Positions 6,839 through 12,489 of a stretch of DNA of 13,250 nucleotides are shown piece after piece (the stretch's first letter is position 1; every line of letters begins with the position of its first letter). The DNA comes from Clostridia bacterium BRH_c25 (GTDB lineage: Bacteria; Bacillota_A; Clostridia; Lutisporales; Lutisporaceae), in the NCBI GenBank assembly GCA_001515955.1, contig LOES01000134.1, positions 1 to 13,250 of the forward strand. The letters are read 5' to 3'. Made by a program: the position numbers and the translations under genes. The notes under the pieces were generated by a model that was not told the DNA's origin, ran no database searches, and saw only the letters and a list, made by a program, of their open reading frames with translations.

Positions 6839-6867
6839 TTTATACATTTGCGCCGCTGTGATATAAT
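6839..6867 (+). promoter_or_regulatory. Rightward sigma-A-like promoter for the plus-strand membrane gene
   Basis: A consensus TATAAT at 6862-6867 is preceded by TG at 6859-6860 (extended -10, TGATATAAT). A weak -35, TTTATA, lies at 6839-6844, 17 bases upstream. Transcription would start near 6874 and give a leader of about 29 bases with the strong GGAAGGGG ribosome site of the 136-aa gene. It overlaps the untranslated region of the 65-aa gene on the other strand. Confidence 0.6.
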
Positions 6868-6886
6868 GTAAATATATAGATTATAT
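6861..6886. repeat. Inverted repeat formed by two opposing -10 boxes
   Basis: ATATAAT (6861-6867) and ATTATAT (6880-6886) are perfect inverted repeats separated by 12 bases (GTAAATATATAG). Each arm contains a TATAAT for one strand. Besides holding both -10 boxes, the dyad could serve as an operator for a dimeric regulator. Confidence 0.6.
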
Positions 6887-6909
6887 GGAAGGGGTGTCCA
6901 TTATGCCAA
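6880..6909 (-). promoter_or_regulatory. Leftward sigma-A-like promoter for the 65-aa/prgI/virB4 genes
   Basis: On the minus strand, TTGGCA (6909-6904; five of six bases match TTGACA) lies 18 bases upstream of a perfect TATAAT (6885-6880). Transcription would start near 6873 and produce a leader of about 50 bases before the ATG at 6823. The -35 box falls in the first codons of the plus-strand gene. The two promoters therefore face each other with start points at almost the same base. Confidence 0.5.
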
Positions 6910-7313
6910 TCGCAGCAATTATTTCCCTTTGCCTTACGGCGGGATTGCTCATTCTCTCTTTTATATTTAAGGTAGCCGGAAAGCTCCGGCTGACGATTCC
7001 CATTCTTTGCTTCCTGCTATTCAGTACCGTACTGAACAGGTGGGCAGGTGAACATGAGACTTTAGCATTTATTATTCTTTTCTCGCTGCTTGGCTTGACC
7101 GTGATAAGCTGGATTGTATCACTTATAAAGGCGATACGACGCAACCGTGACGAGAAATATCATGAAGATGATGTCGCATGGCAAATCCGACGGGCAAGAG
7201 AGATGGGCGAGCCTCTTGATAAAATTCAGTTTAACGAGCATGGGGATTTGCTTGATCCAAGAACAGGGAAACCTGTTGTTTATGGGGAGGGTGTTCAGTT
7301 TAAGGATATATGA
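6903..7313 (+). CDS. Membrane protein of unknown function on the opposite strand; possible entry-exclusion factor
   Basis: I do not recognise the family. The 136-residue product has three hydrophobic helices within its first 80 residues: MPIAAIISLCLTAGLLIL and on, LTIPILCFLLFSTVL, and LAFIILFSLLGLTVISWIV. A basic stretch (KAIRRNRDEK) follows, then a soluble, probably cytoplasmic tail of about 55 residues with AWQIRRAREMGEPLDKIQF and DLLDPRTGKPVVYGEGVQF. The ATG at 6903 is chosen because GGAAGGGG (6887-6894) lies eight bases upstream; the earlier ATG at 6885 overlaps that site. It is the only plus-strand gene here, has its own promoter, and converges on virB6 with 29 bases between the stops. 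Small membrane proteins with such placement sometimes block redundant transfer, and known exclusion systems often target VirB6-like proteins. Function here is inference only; an unrelated cargo gene is possible. Confidence 0.78.
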   Translation: MPIAAIISLCLTAGLLILSFIFKVAGKLRLTIPILCFLLFSTVLNRWAGEHETLAFIILFSLLGLTVISWIVSLIKAIRRNRDEKYHEDDVAWQIRRAREMGEPLDKIQFNEHGDLLDPRTGKPVVYGEGVQFKDI

Positions 7314-7342
7314 GGATACGAACGGTAATATTCGATTTCCCT

Positions 7343-8182
7343 TTATAATCCCATCATCTCCCGCACCACCCTGTCAGCCATTTTCACTGCACCGACCAGC
7401 ACCAACATATTGAAAATCAACTCTCCTACATAGGACCATACCATCGTGACGGCGCTGGCATTGGTGTCCACCACCGGCGGGGAGGAAGCAAAGACGGAAA
7501 AAATGGCGCAGGCGAGCACAATGATCGCCCCTTCCAGACAGACAGCGGCATAACCTTTCAAAAAGGATTTGCCGATGCTCTGGCTCGGTTCTCCGGCAAA
7601 GGAAGCCAAAGGCACAGGGGCAATTGCAGTATATAAATACAATTTGAAAAACCGCCCATACACCGACATAATCATAATGAAGGACAGTACCGTGATAAAC
7701 AAGCCGCCGATCAGCGTCACCGCCCACAACGGGATACTCTCCCAAAAGCTGCAATTCTCAATGGCCTGCACAATGCTGTTTGGCAGGACGGATTCGGTCG
7801 TCGTCCCGAAGCCCGCACTGCTCATAATAGTGGAGATAATCCCTTGTACGATATTGAACAGCGCCATCATCAGCTCCAGCCCGTAGGTCACGACGCCTTT
7901 TGCCAGGGCGAACCGTATGAATAGCTTTAATGCATGTTCCGGCTTTTTTACTTCCGCAAAACTGCCGCAGGTCTTAACCACGCCGGTTACGAAAAACAGC
8001 ACCAGCAGAGCAAGGCCGATGGCCTGCAATGCACCGTGGATATTCACAATAACATTCCAGATACCGCCGCCTTTAAATTCTGTGGGGGATTGGCACACAA
8101 GCTGCCAGATCTCCGCCAGCTTTTCGTTCCATGTTTGCAAGGCGTTATTCAAATTGTCGATAACCCAGTTGCTGCTTCCCAA
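7343..8182 (-). CDS. VirB6/TrbL-like conjugal transfer membrane protein, CD1112 family
   Basis: A 279-residue polytopic membrane protein matching the CD1112 family of VirB6/TrbL-like channel components. Hydrophobic segments lie at about residues 50-70, 92-122, 151-175, 180-196, 211-233 and 246-268. Family-like sequences include ELMMALFNIVQGIISTIMS and the APVPLASFAGEPSQSIGKSF loop. The protein forms part of the inner-membrane channel through which the relaxase-DNA complex passes. The start is TTG, supported by GAGGTGAG just upstream (minus strand, 8195-8188). A perfect 14-bp hairpin sits immediately before that ribosome site. Downstream it converges with the plus-strand membrane gene; I see no strong terminator between the two stops, so leftward transcription may run antisense through that gene. 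Confidence 0.93.
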   Translation of the reverse strand: MGSSNWVIDNLNNALQTWNEKLAEIWQLVCQSPTEFKGGGIWNVIVNIHGALQAIGLALLVLFFVTGVVKTCGSFAEVKKPEHALKLFIRFALAKGVVTYGLELMMALFNIVQGIISTIMSSAGFGTTTESVLPNSIVQAIENCSFWESIPLWAVTLIGGLFITVLSFIMIMSVYGRFFKLYLYTAIAPVPLASFAGEPSQSIGKSFLKGYAAVCLEGAIIVLACAIFSVFASSPPVVDTNASAVTMVWSYVGELIFNMLVLVGAVKMADRVVREMMGL

Positions 8183-8200
8183 ATAAACTCACCTCATTTC

Positions 8201-8239
8201 CTAAGGCAAGCCCGCGCACGAAACACGGGCTTGCCTTAG
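8201..8239 (-). repeat. Perfect 14-bp inverted repeat upstream of virB6-like gene
   Basis: CTAAGGCAAGCCCG (8201-8214) and CGGGCTTGCCTTAG (8226-8239) are perfect inverted repeats with an 11-base loop. The structure fills nearly the whole gap between the 75-aa gene (stop 8246) and the virB6-like ribosome site. There is no T-run on either side, so it is a stable RNA hairpin (or a DNA-binding palindrome) rather than an intrinsic terminator. Confidence 0.8.
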
Positions 8240-8245
8240 TGATTG

Positions 8246-8473
8246 TTACCGGCATGATTCATCCCTGCCGGGCAATTTGTCCATGATGACGCCATACTTG
8301 TCATCCACATAGAATTTATTGACAAAGGGGTTGTATATTGCATGGCACTTGACTCCGTTGTATTCGGCAAGATAATCGTTGTCACCCAGCCTCTTTAGGA
8401 TGGTAGCTTCCCGCAGCTCGCCGTCCAGTGAATGTATGTGCATTTTTTCATTGATGGGGAATTTGTTAAACAT
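8246..8473 (-). CDS. Conserved small protein of the conjugation module (75 aa), unknown function
   Basis: A 75-residue protein without a membrane segment, starting MFNKFPINEKMHIHSLDGE, with a central ATILKRLGDNDYLAEYNGVK and an acidic, aromatic C-terminal part (FYVDDKYGVIMDKL). The many alternating hydrophobic residues suggest a small beta-rich fold. I know of similar unnamed proteins between Maff2 and VirB6 genes in Tn1549-like elements, but not of a function. The ATG at 8473 is preferred over the TTG at 8482, because the GGAGG at 8487-8483 (inside the last codons of the Maff2 gene) is nine bases from the ATG and directly abuts the TTG. The start is only five bases from the Maff2 stop, so the two are translationally linked. 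Confidence 0.8.
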   Translation of the reverse strand: MFNKFPINEKMHIHSLDGELREATILKRLGDNDYLAEYNGVKCHAIYNPFVNKFYVDDKYGVIMDKLPGRDESCR

Positions 8474-8478
8474 TGCGC

Positions 8479-8787
8479 TCAACCTCCTACGATGAGGTTC
8501 AGGATTTCCTTTGCGAAGGTGATGATGACACCGCCCGCAAGGGTCAGGAAACCGTTGGCCCGCTGGGATGGGTCGTGGGATTTAAGAGACAAACCGATCT
8601 GCACGATACCGAAGCCCAGCAGAATCATCCCGATGGCACGGATCAGTCCGAAGATAAAATTAGACAGGTTGTTGATGACGGTCAACGGATCATCTGCAGC
8701 GTAGACCGCTGCGGTAAAGAGAGTAATGATTAGTACCAATGCGCAGTAGACGGTAAAAGCCATCTTTGTTCTCTTGGATATTTTCAT
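8479..8787 (-). CDS. Maff2 family mobile-element membrane protein
   Basis: A 102-residue protein of the Maff2 family, a regular member of this class of conjugation modules. It begins with a basic, signal-like segment (MKISKRTKMAF, then a hydrophobic core to residue 30) ending in VYA before ADD, a possible signal-peptidase site. Two further hydrophobic helices follow at about residues 43-66 (FGLIRAIGMILLGFGIVQIG) and 78-99, with a polar SLKSHDPSQRA loop between them. The layout of a signal sequence plus two membrane helices resembles VirB2/TrbC-type pilin subunits, so a pilin-like channel role is plausible but not shown by the sequence. GGAGG lies nine bases before the ATG. It follows the virD4-like gene by 26 bases. 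Confidence 0.92.
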   Translation of the reverse strand: MKISKRTKMAFTVYCALVLIITLFTAAVYAADDPLTVINNLSNFIFGLIRAIGMILLGFGIVQIGLSLKSHDPSQRANGFLTLAGGVIITFAKEILNLIVGG

Positions 8788-8813
8788 AAGATCATACCTC
8801 CATATATTGTTTT

Positions 8814-10577
8814 TCAGGATTGCATCAGGATTTCGAGCTCCTCCTCGGAGAGAAGCTCGTAATCGCTTTCTTCGTTCAATAACACAGTTCTCCAGTTCAG
8901 GGCACTTTCCACACCACCGTGCCGGAAGGGTTGACTGCCGCCGTCGGCGGTCTGCTTCAGATTGGAGTGTTTTATAATATCATATTTTTCGTCCATCACC
9001 GCTCGTTCTCCCCGGATGAACAGCAGGGCGTAGCGGTTGTCCAGCATCCTTACCTCGTCGGGAGTGAGAAGCTCCCGGCCGGACTGTTGGTAATTGGTGG
9101 AATAACTACCGTTTCTGCCCTTGCTCAGCCCATAGGTATTGGTGTCGATAGTTTCTTTGCCTAAAAGCTCTGACACATACTTGTGGGTGGACTGCTCATT
9201 GCCGCCCAGGTACAGGAATTCGTCGCAGTTGCCCACAATGGATTCCCAGGTGTCTTTGAACAGGGCTTTTAATTGCGCCAGGTTTTGCAGAATGATGGAT
9301 ACTGATATTTCCCTTGAACGCATGGTGGAAAGCAGCTTGTCAAACTCATCCGGCAAGGCGACATTCGCAAATTCATCCATGACAAAGTGGACATGGATAG
9401 GCAGGCAACCAGCGTAGCGATAGTCGGCAAGGTACATGAGACTTTGGAAAAGCTGGGTGTAGAGCATTCCAACTATAAAATTGAAACTGCTGTCATTATC
9501 GGGGATTACAGCAAAGAGCGCCGTTTTACGTTCTCCGATGGAAGGCAGCTCCAATTCGTCTGTGCTGGTAATTCCAGCGATGGAAGTCAGATTAAATTTT
9601 TCCAGTCTCACACCCAGACTAATAAGGATGCTTTTGGCAGTCTTGCCTGCTGCCAGCTTGAAGATATTGTACTGCTTCACCGCCAGATGCTCCGGCTCAC
9701 GCATTTCCAGCCGTTCAAACAGCTCATCCAGAGGACTTTGATAGGTTTCGTCATCCTCCCGGACTTCGGCGGCGGCAATCATTTCCATGACCATCGGGAA
9801 GTTTTGCTCCTCCGGCGGCGCTTCATAGAGAAGATACAGGATCAATGCTTCCATCAGTGCGGTTTCGGAGCGTTCCCAAAAGGGGTCGTTGGTATTGGAG
9901 CCTTTTGGCGTCGTGTTTCTAATCAGGTTTGTCACCAGCTTCAATACATCCTTGTCATCCTGCAAATAGGCAAAGGGGTTGTAGCAGTGGGACAGGTGCA
10001 TGTTGATTAAATCCAGCACCTTGATTTCATAACCCTTGGCTTTAAGCAGGTTCCCCGTGTCCCGCAGGATTTCGCCTTTCGGGTCGAGGACGACAAAAGA
10101 GGTGTTAGCCTGCATGACGTTAGGTTTTGCGTAAAATCTCGTCTTGCCGGAACCGGATCCGCCCACCACCAGCACATTCAGGTTTCGTTTGTGCTTCCTT
10201 CCATTCAGACCCATGCGGACATTTTGTGTCAGGATTTTATTCCTCTGCAGGTCTTTATCCCGGTATTTCCTGCAGACAGCTGCTGCGCTGCCCCAGCGGG
10301 CACTGCCGTGTTCCTCCCTTCGCCGGTAATTGCGTTTGGTGGAAAGATAAATCCCAATTCCCATTCCATAGGCGGAGACAAACAGCATAATGCACTTTAG
10401 CGAATCGTCCACCCATTGGATATGGAACGGGTTGTTCATTGCCACCGTAAGGTTAGCTAGGATTTCGAGAAGACCGCCTGACAAGGATGGGGCGGTGAGC
10501 AACGCTGCCCATACCACCGGAATTAAAAAAACCGCAAAGAGTATCAAGTTACTCCTTGCGGTTTCATCGCGCTTCAT
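8814..10577 (-). CDS. VirD4-like conjugal transfer coupling ATPase, CD1115 family
   Basis: A 587-residue type IV coupling protein (TraG/VirD4 type). It links the relaxase-DNA complex to the channel and uses ATP to drive DNA transfer at the inner membrane. It has two N-terminal membrane helices (about residues 10-32 and 60-80). Walker A is GGSGSGKT with K145, preceded by the family's NVLVVG strand. Walker B is HFVMDE with D401/E402, followed by FANVALPDEFDKLLSTMRS. SIILQNLAQLKALF and GNCDEFLYLGG are also typical. The frame is open to a TTG at 10616, but the ATG at 10577 has AAGGAAG just upstream and starts a normal basic, membrane-anchored N-terminus. It overlaps the upstream 63-aa gene by 14 bases. 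A strong terminator-like hairpin lies inside codons 5-18. Confidence 0.95.
   Translation of the reverse strand: MKRDETARSNLILFAVFLIPVVWAALLTAPSLSGGLLEILANLTVAMNNPFHIQWVDDSLKCIMLFVSAYGMGIGIYLSTKRNYRRREEHGSARWGSAAAVCRKYRDKDLQRNKILTQNVRMGLNGRKHKRNLNVLVVGGSGSGKTRFYAKPNVMQANTSFVVLDPKGEILRDTGNLLKAKGYEIKVLDLINMHLSHCYNPFAYLQDDKDVLKLVTNLIRNTTPKGSNTNDPFWERSETALMEALILYLLYEAPPEEQNFPMVMEMIAAAEVREDDETYQSPLDELFERLEMREPEHLAVKQYNIFKLAAGKTAKSILISLGVRLEKFNLTSIAGITSTDELELPSIGERKTALFAVIPDNDSSFNFIVGMLYTQLFQSLMYLADYRYAGCLPIHVHFVMDEFANVALPDEFDKLLSTMRSREISVSIILQNLAQLKALFKDTWESIVGNCDEFLYLGGNEQSTHKYVSELLGKETIDTNTYGLSKGRNGSYSTNYQQSGRELLTPDEVRMLDNRYALLFIRGERAVMDEKYDIIKHSNLKQTADGGSQPFRHGGVESALNWRTVLLNEESDYELLSEEELEILMQS
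10525..10564 (-). terminator. Terminator-like hairpin inside the first codons of virD4
   Basis: On the minus strand AAACCGCAA (10564-10556) pairs with TTGCGGTTT (10537-10529). After one mismatched pair, GAGTA (10554-10550) pairs with TACTC (10543-10539) around a six-base loop. The T-run continues to 10525 (seven T in total, three of them in the stem), then AATT. It begins exactly at the stop codon of the 63-aa gene (10564-10566). It thus ends that gene like an intrinsic terminator while being embedded in the virD4-like coding sequence. Confidence 0.7.
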
Positions 10578-10755
10578 CTTGCTTCCTTCGTTTTGATTTC
10601 TTTGTTGGGGCGTCAATGGTTTTTAAAAGCAGCTCGTCCACAGCGTCGGTGGGACGCTCTTCTTTAATGAGGTCGTTGCGCATTTCGTTCAAAGCATTCA
10701 CCACAACACCGTATTCGTAATCATCCAGGGTAAGCACCCTTTCTTCTTCCTTCAT
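10564..10755 (-). CDS. Small conserved protein upstream of the coupling ATPase (63 aa), unknown function
   Basis: A 63-residue acidic protein (MKEEERVLTLDDYEYGVVV and NALNEMRNDLIKEERPTD) with a basic tail (KKSKRRKQDEAR). It has no membrane segment. Proteins like this are regularly found between the ArdC-like and VirD4-like genes in this element class; no function is known to me. The ATG at 10755 is chosen over the TTG at 10761, because GGAGGG (10768-10763) is seven bases from the ATG and nearly touches the TTG. The upstream ArdC-like stop (10768-10770) overlaps the ribosome site, and the gene's end overlaps the virD4-like start by 14 bases. Translation of the three genes is probably coupled. 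Its stop codon marks the foot of the terminator-like hairpin. Confidence 0.8.
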   Translation of the reverse strand: MKEEERVLTLDDYEYGVVVNALNEMRNDLIKEERPTDAVDELLLKTIDAPTKKSKRRKQDEAR

Positions 10756-10767
10756 GGGCAATCCCTC

Positions 10768-11667
10768 CTAACGCTCCGACTCCTGCAGCTGTTGCTGTCT
10801 TTGCTGCGCCAGCATCCTATTCATCCGACCGGAAATTTCACCGGCAGCTTCCCGGATGACGGAAAGCTCGGCTCGGATCTCTTGGGTGTCCATGGCCCTC
10901 AGCACTTGAGGAGCACGGTCAAAGTGATATCCGTTTGTATCCACACCATACTGCTTGCAAAGCATATAGGACACACAGTAAGCGTGGAAGGCATAAGCCG
11001 CACGGTTATAGCTTCCGTCTCCCTTATCCATTTCCGCATGCACGCGCTCCTGGGAAAGGGCGCTGAAAATATTGCTTGCGTCCATGCCCTTGCGGATTTG
11101 GATTTCCCTTGCTTTCGGATGGTACAAGGCATTTGTGCCTTCCTGCAGGGAATCGCTGATACGGATCGGCACAGGCGAATGGTTCATTAATGCCTTAATG
11201 CGGATACGGTCGTCGGGATATGTCGGGGTTTCCCGTTTGCGGCTGTTCCCGGTCTGAGATATGTCAAACATCTTTTTCGGGTTGTAGCTGATACCGACGC
11301 TGCCGTCATCGCGTTCATATTCCTCATCCGGCTCCAGGATGTAGAAGCCGCTTTCCTTTTTGCGGATGTAAGCGCCTTGCTCCTTCCAAGTGTCAAAGTC
11401 CGCAATGCGGGTGGCATCCGGCTTCTGTGCAAGGATCAACAGGGCATTGGCTACGCTGTACCGGTCAAAACGGCTTTGCACATCCAGGTACTTCTGGAAG
11501 ATAACTCCATCTTGCGCTACGGTTAGTGCTGTATCGTCGATCATGGCGTAAACCGTTTCCCGCTGCTCCTGCTTTTGCTGCTTCCATGCCTCCTTGTCAA
11601 AAGACTGGTCATTTCGTGAAGACGATTGTTCGTTTTCCTGCCGGAATAAATCATCGAAACTACTCAT
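10768..11667 (-). CDS. ArdC-like ssDNA-binding / antirestriction-type protein with a degenerate HExxH
   Basis: A 299-residue protein whose residues 35-140 resemble the ArdC N-terminal ssDNA-binding domain: SVANALLILAQKPDATRI, FDTWKEQGAYIRKKESGFYI and KKMFDISQTG. In ArdC, this domain binds the incoming single strand, and the C-terminal zinc-metallopeptidase-like domain is linked to protection from host restriction. The corresponding C-terminal region here (about 155-250) contains SALSQERVHAEMDKG. The expected HExxH reads QERVH (Q206-H210), so the first zinc ligand is replaced and peptidase activity is unlikely. The Q/R-rich tail and the first 35 residues are disordered. The ATG at 11667 follows GAGG at nine bases, overlapping the pcfB stop. 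Sitting between pcfB and the coupling-protein gene, it probably handles DNA during transfer. Confidence 0.75.
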   Translation of the reverse strand: MSSFDDLFRQENEQSSSRNDQSFDKEAWKQQKQEQRETVYAMIDDTALTVAQDGVIFQKYLDVQSRFDRYSVANALLILAQKPDATRIADFDTWKEQGAYIRKKESGFYILEPDEEYERDDGSVGISYNPKKMFDISQTGNSRKRETPTYPDDRIRIKALMNHSPVPIRISDSLQEGTNALYHPKAREIQIRKGMDASNIFSALSQERVHAEMDKGDGSYNRAAYAFHAYCVSYMLCKQYGVDTNGYHFDRAPQVLRAMDTQEIRAELSVIREAAGEISGRMNRMLAQQRQQQLQESER

Positions 11668-11673
11668 AAAAAC

Positions 11674-12489
11674 TTACCTCGCTTTCGATTTTGGTTCTAG
11701 TGATTTGGATTGCTGCTTCTTGGGTTTAGTATTCTGTGCAGCTGTCTTCTGCTGCTCTTGGGTCGGTTCGCGATTTAGCTCCGCCTGTTCCCTTTGAGCA
11801 ACCTTTATTTCCCGCAGTTCTTCGCGGACGGATTTTTTGGCAGGTTCAATAGCACCCTCGGCGGCTTTCCCGCTGTGCTCGGAGATAGGCTCGGACGGAC
11901 GGGATTTCTCCATCGTCGCCGTCGTGGGGTTTGGGTTGTCGGGCTGCTCCTTAGCCGGCTCCGGCTGGTCGGGCTTTGCCATGAGCTCGTCCAGAAAAGC
12001 ATCTGCGCTTTTTTCGGCGGGCGCTCCTTTTTCGTCAGGAGCTTTTTCATCGGCTGTTTTTTCCGCTTGCTTAGCGGCTCTGGATTTTACGATTTCGCTC
12101 TTGATGCTTGCCGTATCCACAGTGGCCAGCTTGAAGCGTTCCACAATACGGTTGATTTTGGAGGCATCCTCAACCCGCACCATGATGTCGCACATGCCGT
12201 CTGTGTCATTTTTGTCATGGAGAGCGCAATAGAGGACCCCGTAGCGTTTGGCTTCCTGGGTGAATTTCTTCAAATCCTCGTTGCGGACGGCGAACACCTT
12301 CAATTCCTTGCCACTTCGCAGAAGCCCCTCCAAACGGGTTTTACCCCTGGTTTTTTTCTGGTCCTTCAGGACGGCATACAGATAAGTGGCAAGATTTTTC
12401 GCACCCTCACCGGAAATTTTAGCTATCACCTCAATCCCTTTAAGACTCATGTTGACGATTTGATCCGCAGCTTCGGCTCCGCTGTTCAT
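11674..12489 (-). CDS. PcfB family protein (relaxase accessory factor)
   Basis: A 271-residue PcfB-family protein (DUF3801). The conserved domain covers about residues 1-140, starting MNSGAEAADQIVNMSLKG. It includes GKTRLEGLLRSGKELKVFAV, FTQEAKRYGVLYCALHDK, and DIMVRVEDASKINRIVERF. The remaining 130 residues are low-complexity and rich in Lys, Glu, Pro and Ala, so probably disordered. In pCF10, PcfB acts with relaxase PcfG and brings it to the coupling protein PcfC; the same role is likely here from sequence and position. The ATG at 12489 lies 50 bases inside the relaxase gene, with AAAGGAGG nine bases upstream, so translation is coupled to the relaxase. Confidence 0.92.
   Translation of the reverse strand: MNSGAEAADQIVNMSLKGIEVIAKISGEGAKNLATYLYAVLKDQKKTRGKTRLEGLLRSGKELKVFAVRNEDLKKFTQEAKRYGVLYCALHDKNDTDGMCDIMVRVEDASKINRIVERFKLATVDTASIKSEIVKSRAAKQAEKTADEKAPDEKGAPAEKSADAFLDELMAKPDQPEPAKEQPDNPNPTTATMEKSRPSEPISEHSGKAAEGAIEPAKKSVREELREIKVAQREQAELNREPTQEQQKTAAQNTKPKKQQSKSLEPKSKAR

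Noticed and set aside
7494..7530. Possible terminator with a T-run inside the virB6-like gene
   Set aside because: Only 4-5 bp of pairing could be found and it is not adjacent to the T-run; too weak to report.
9387..10010. Plus-strand open frame of 207 codons opposite the virD4-like gene
   Set aside because: It is antisense to the conserved ATPase core, with no start signals; a coding shadow.
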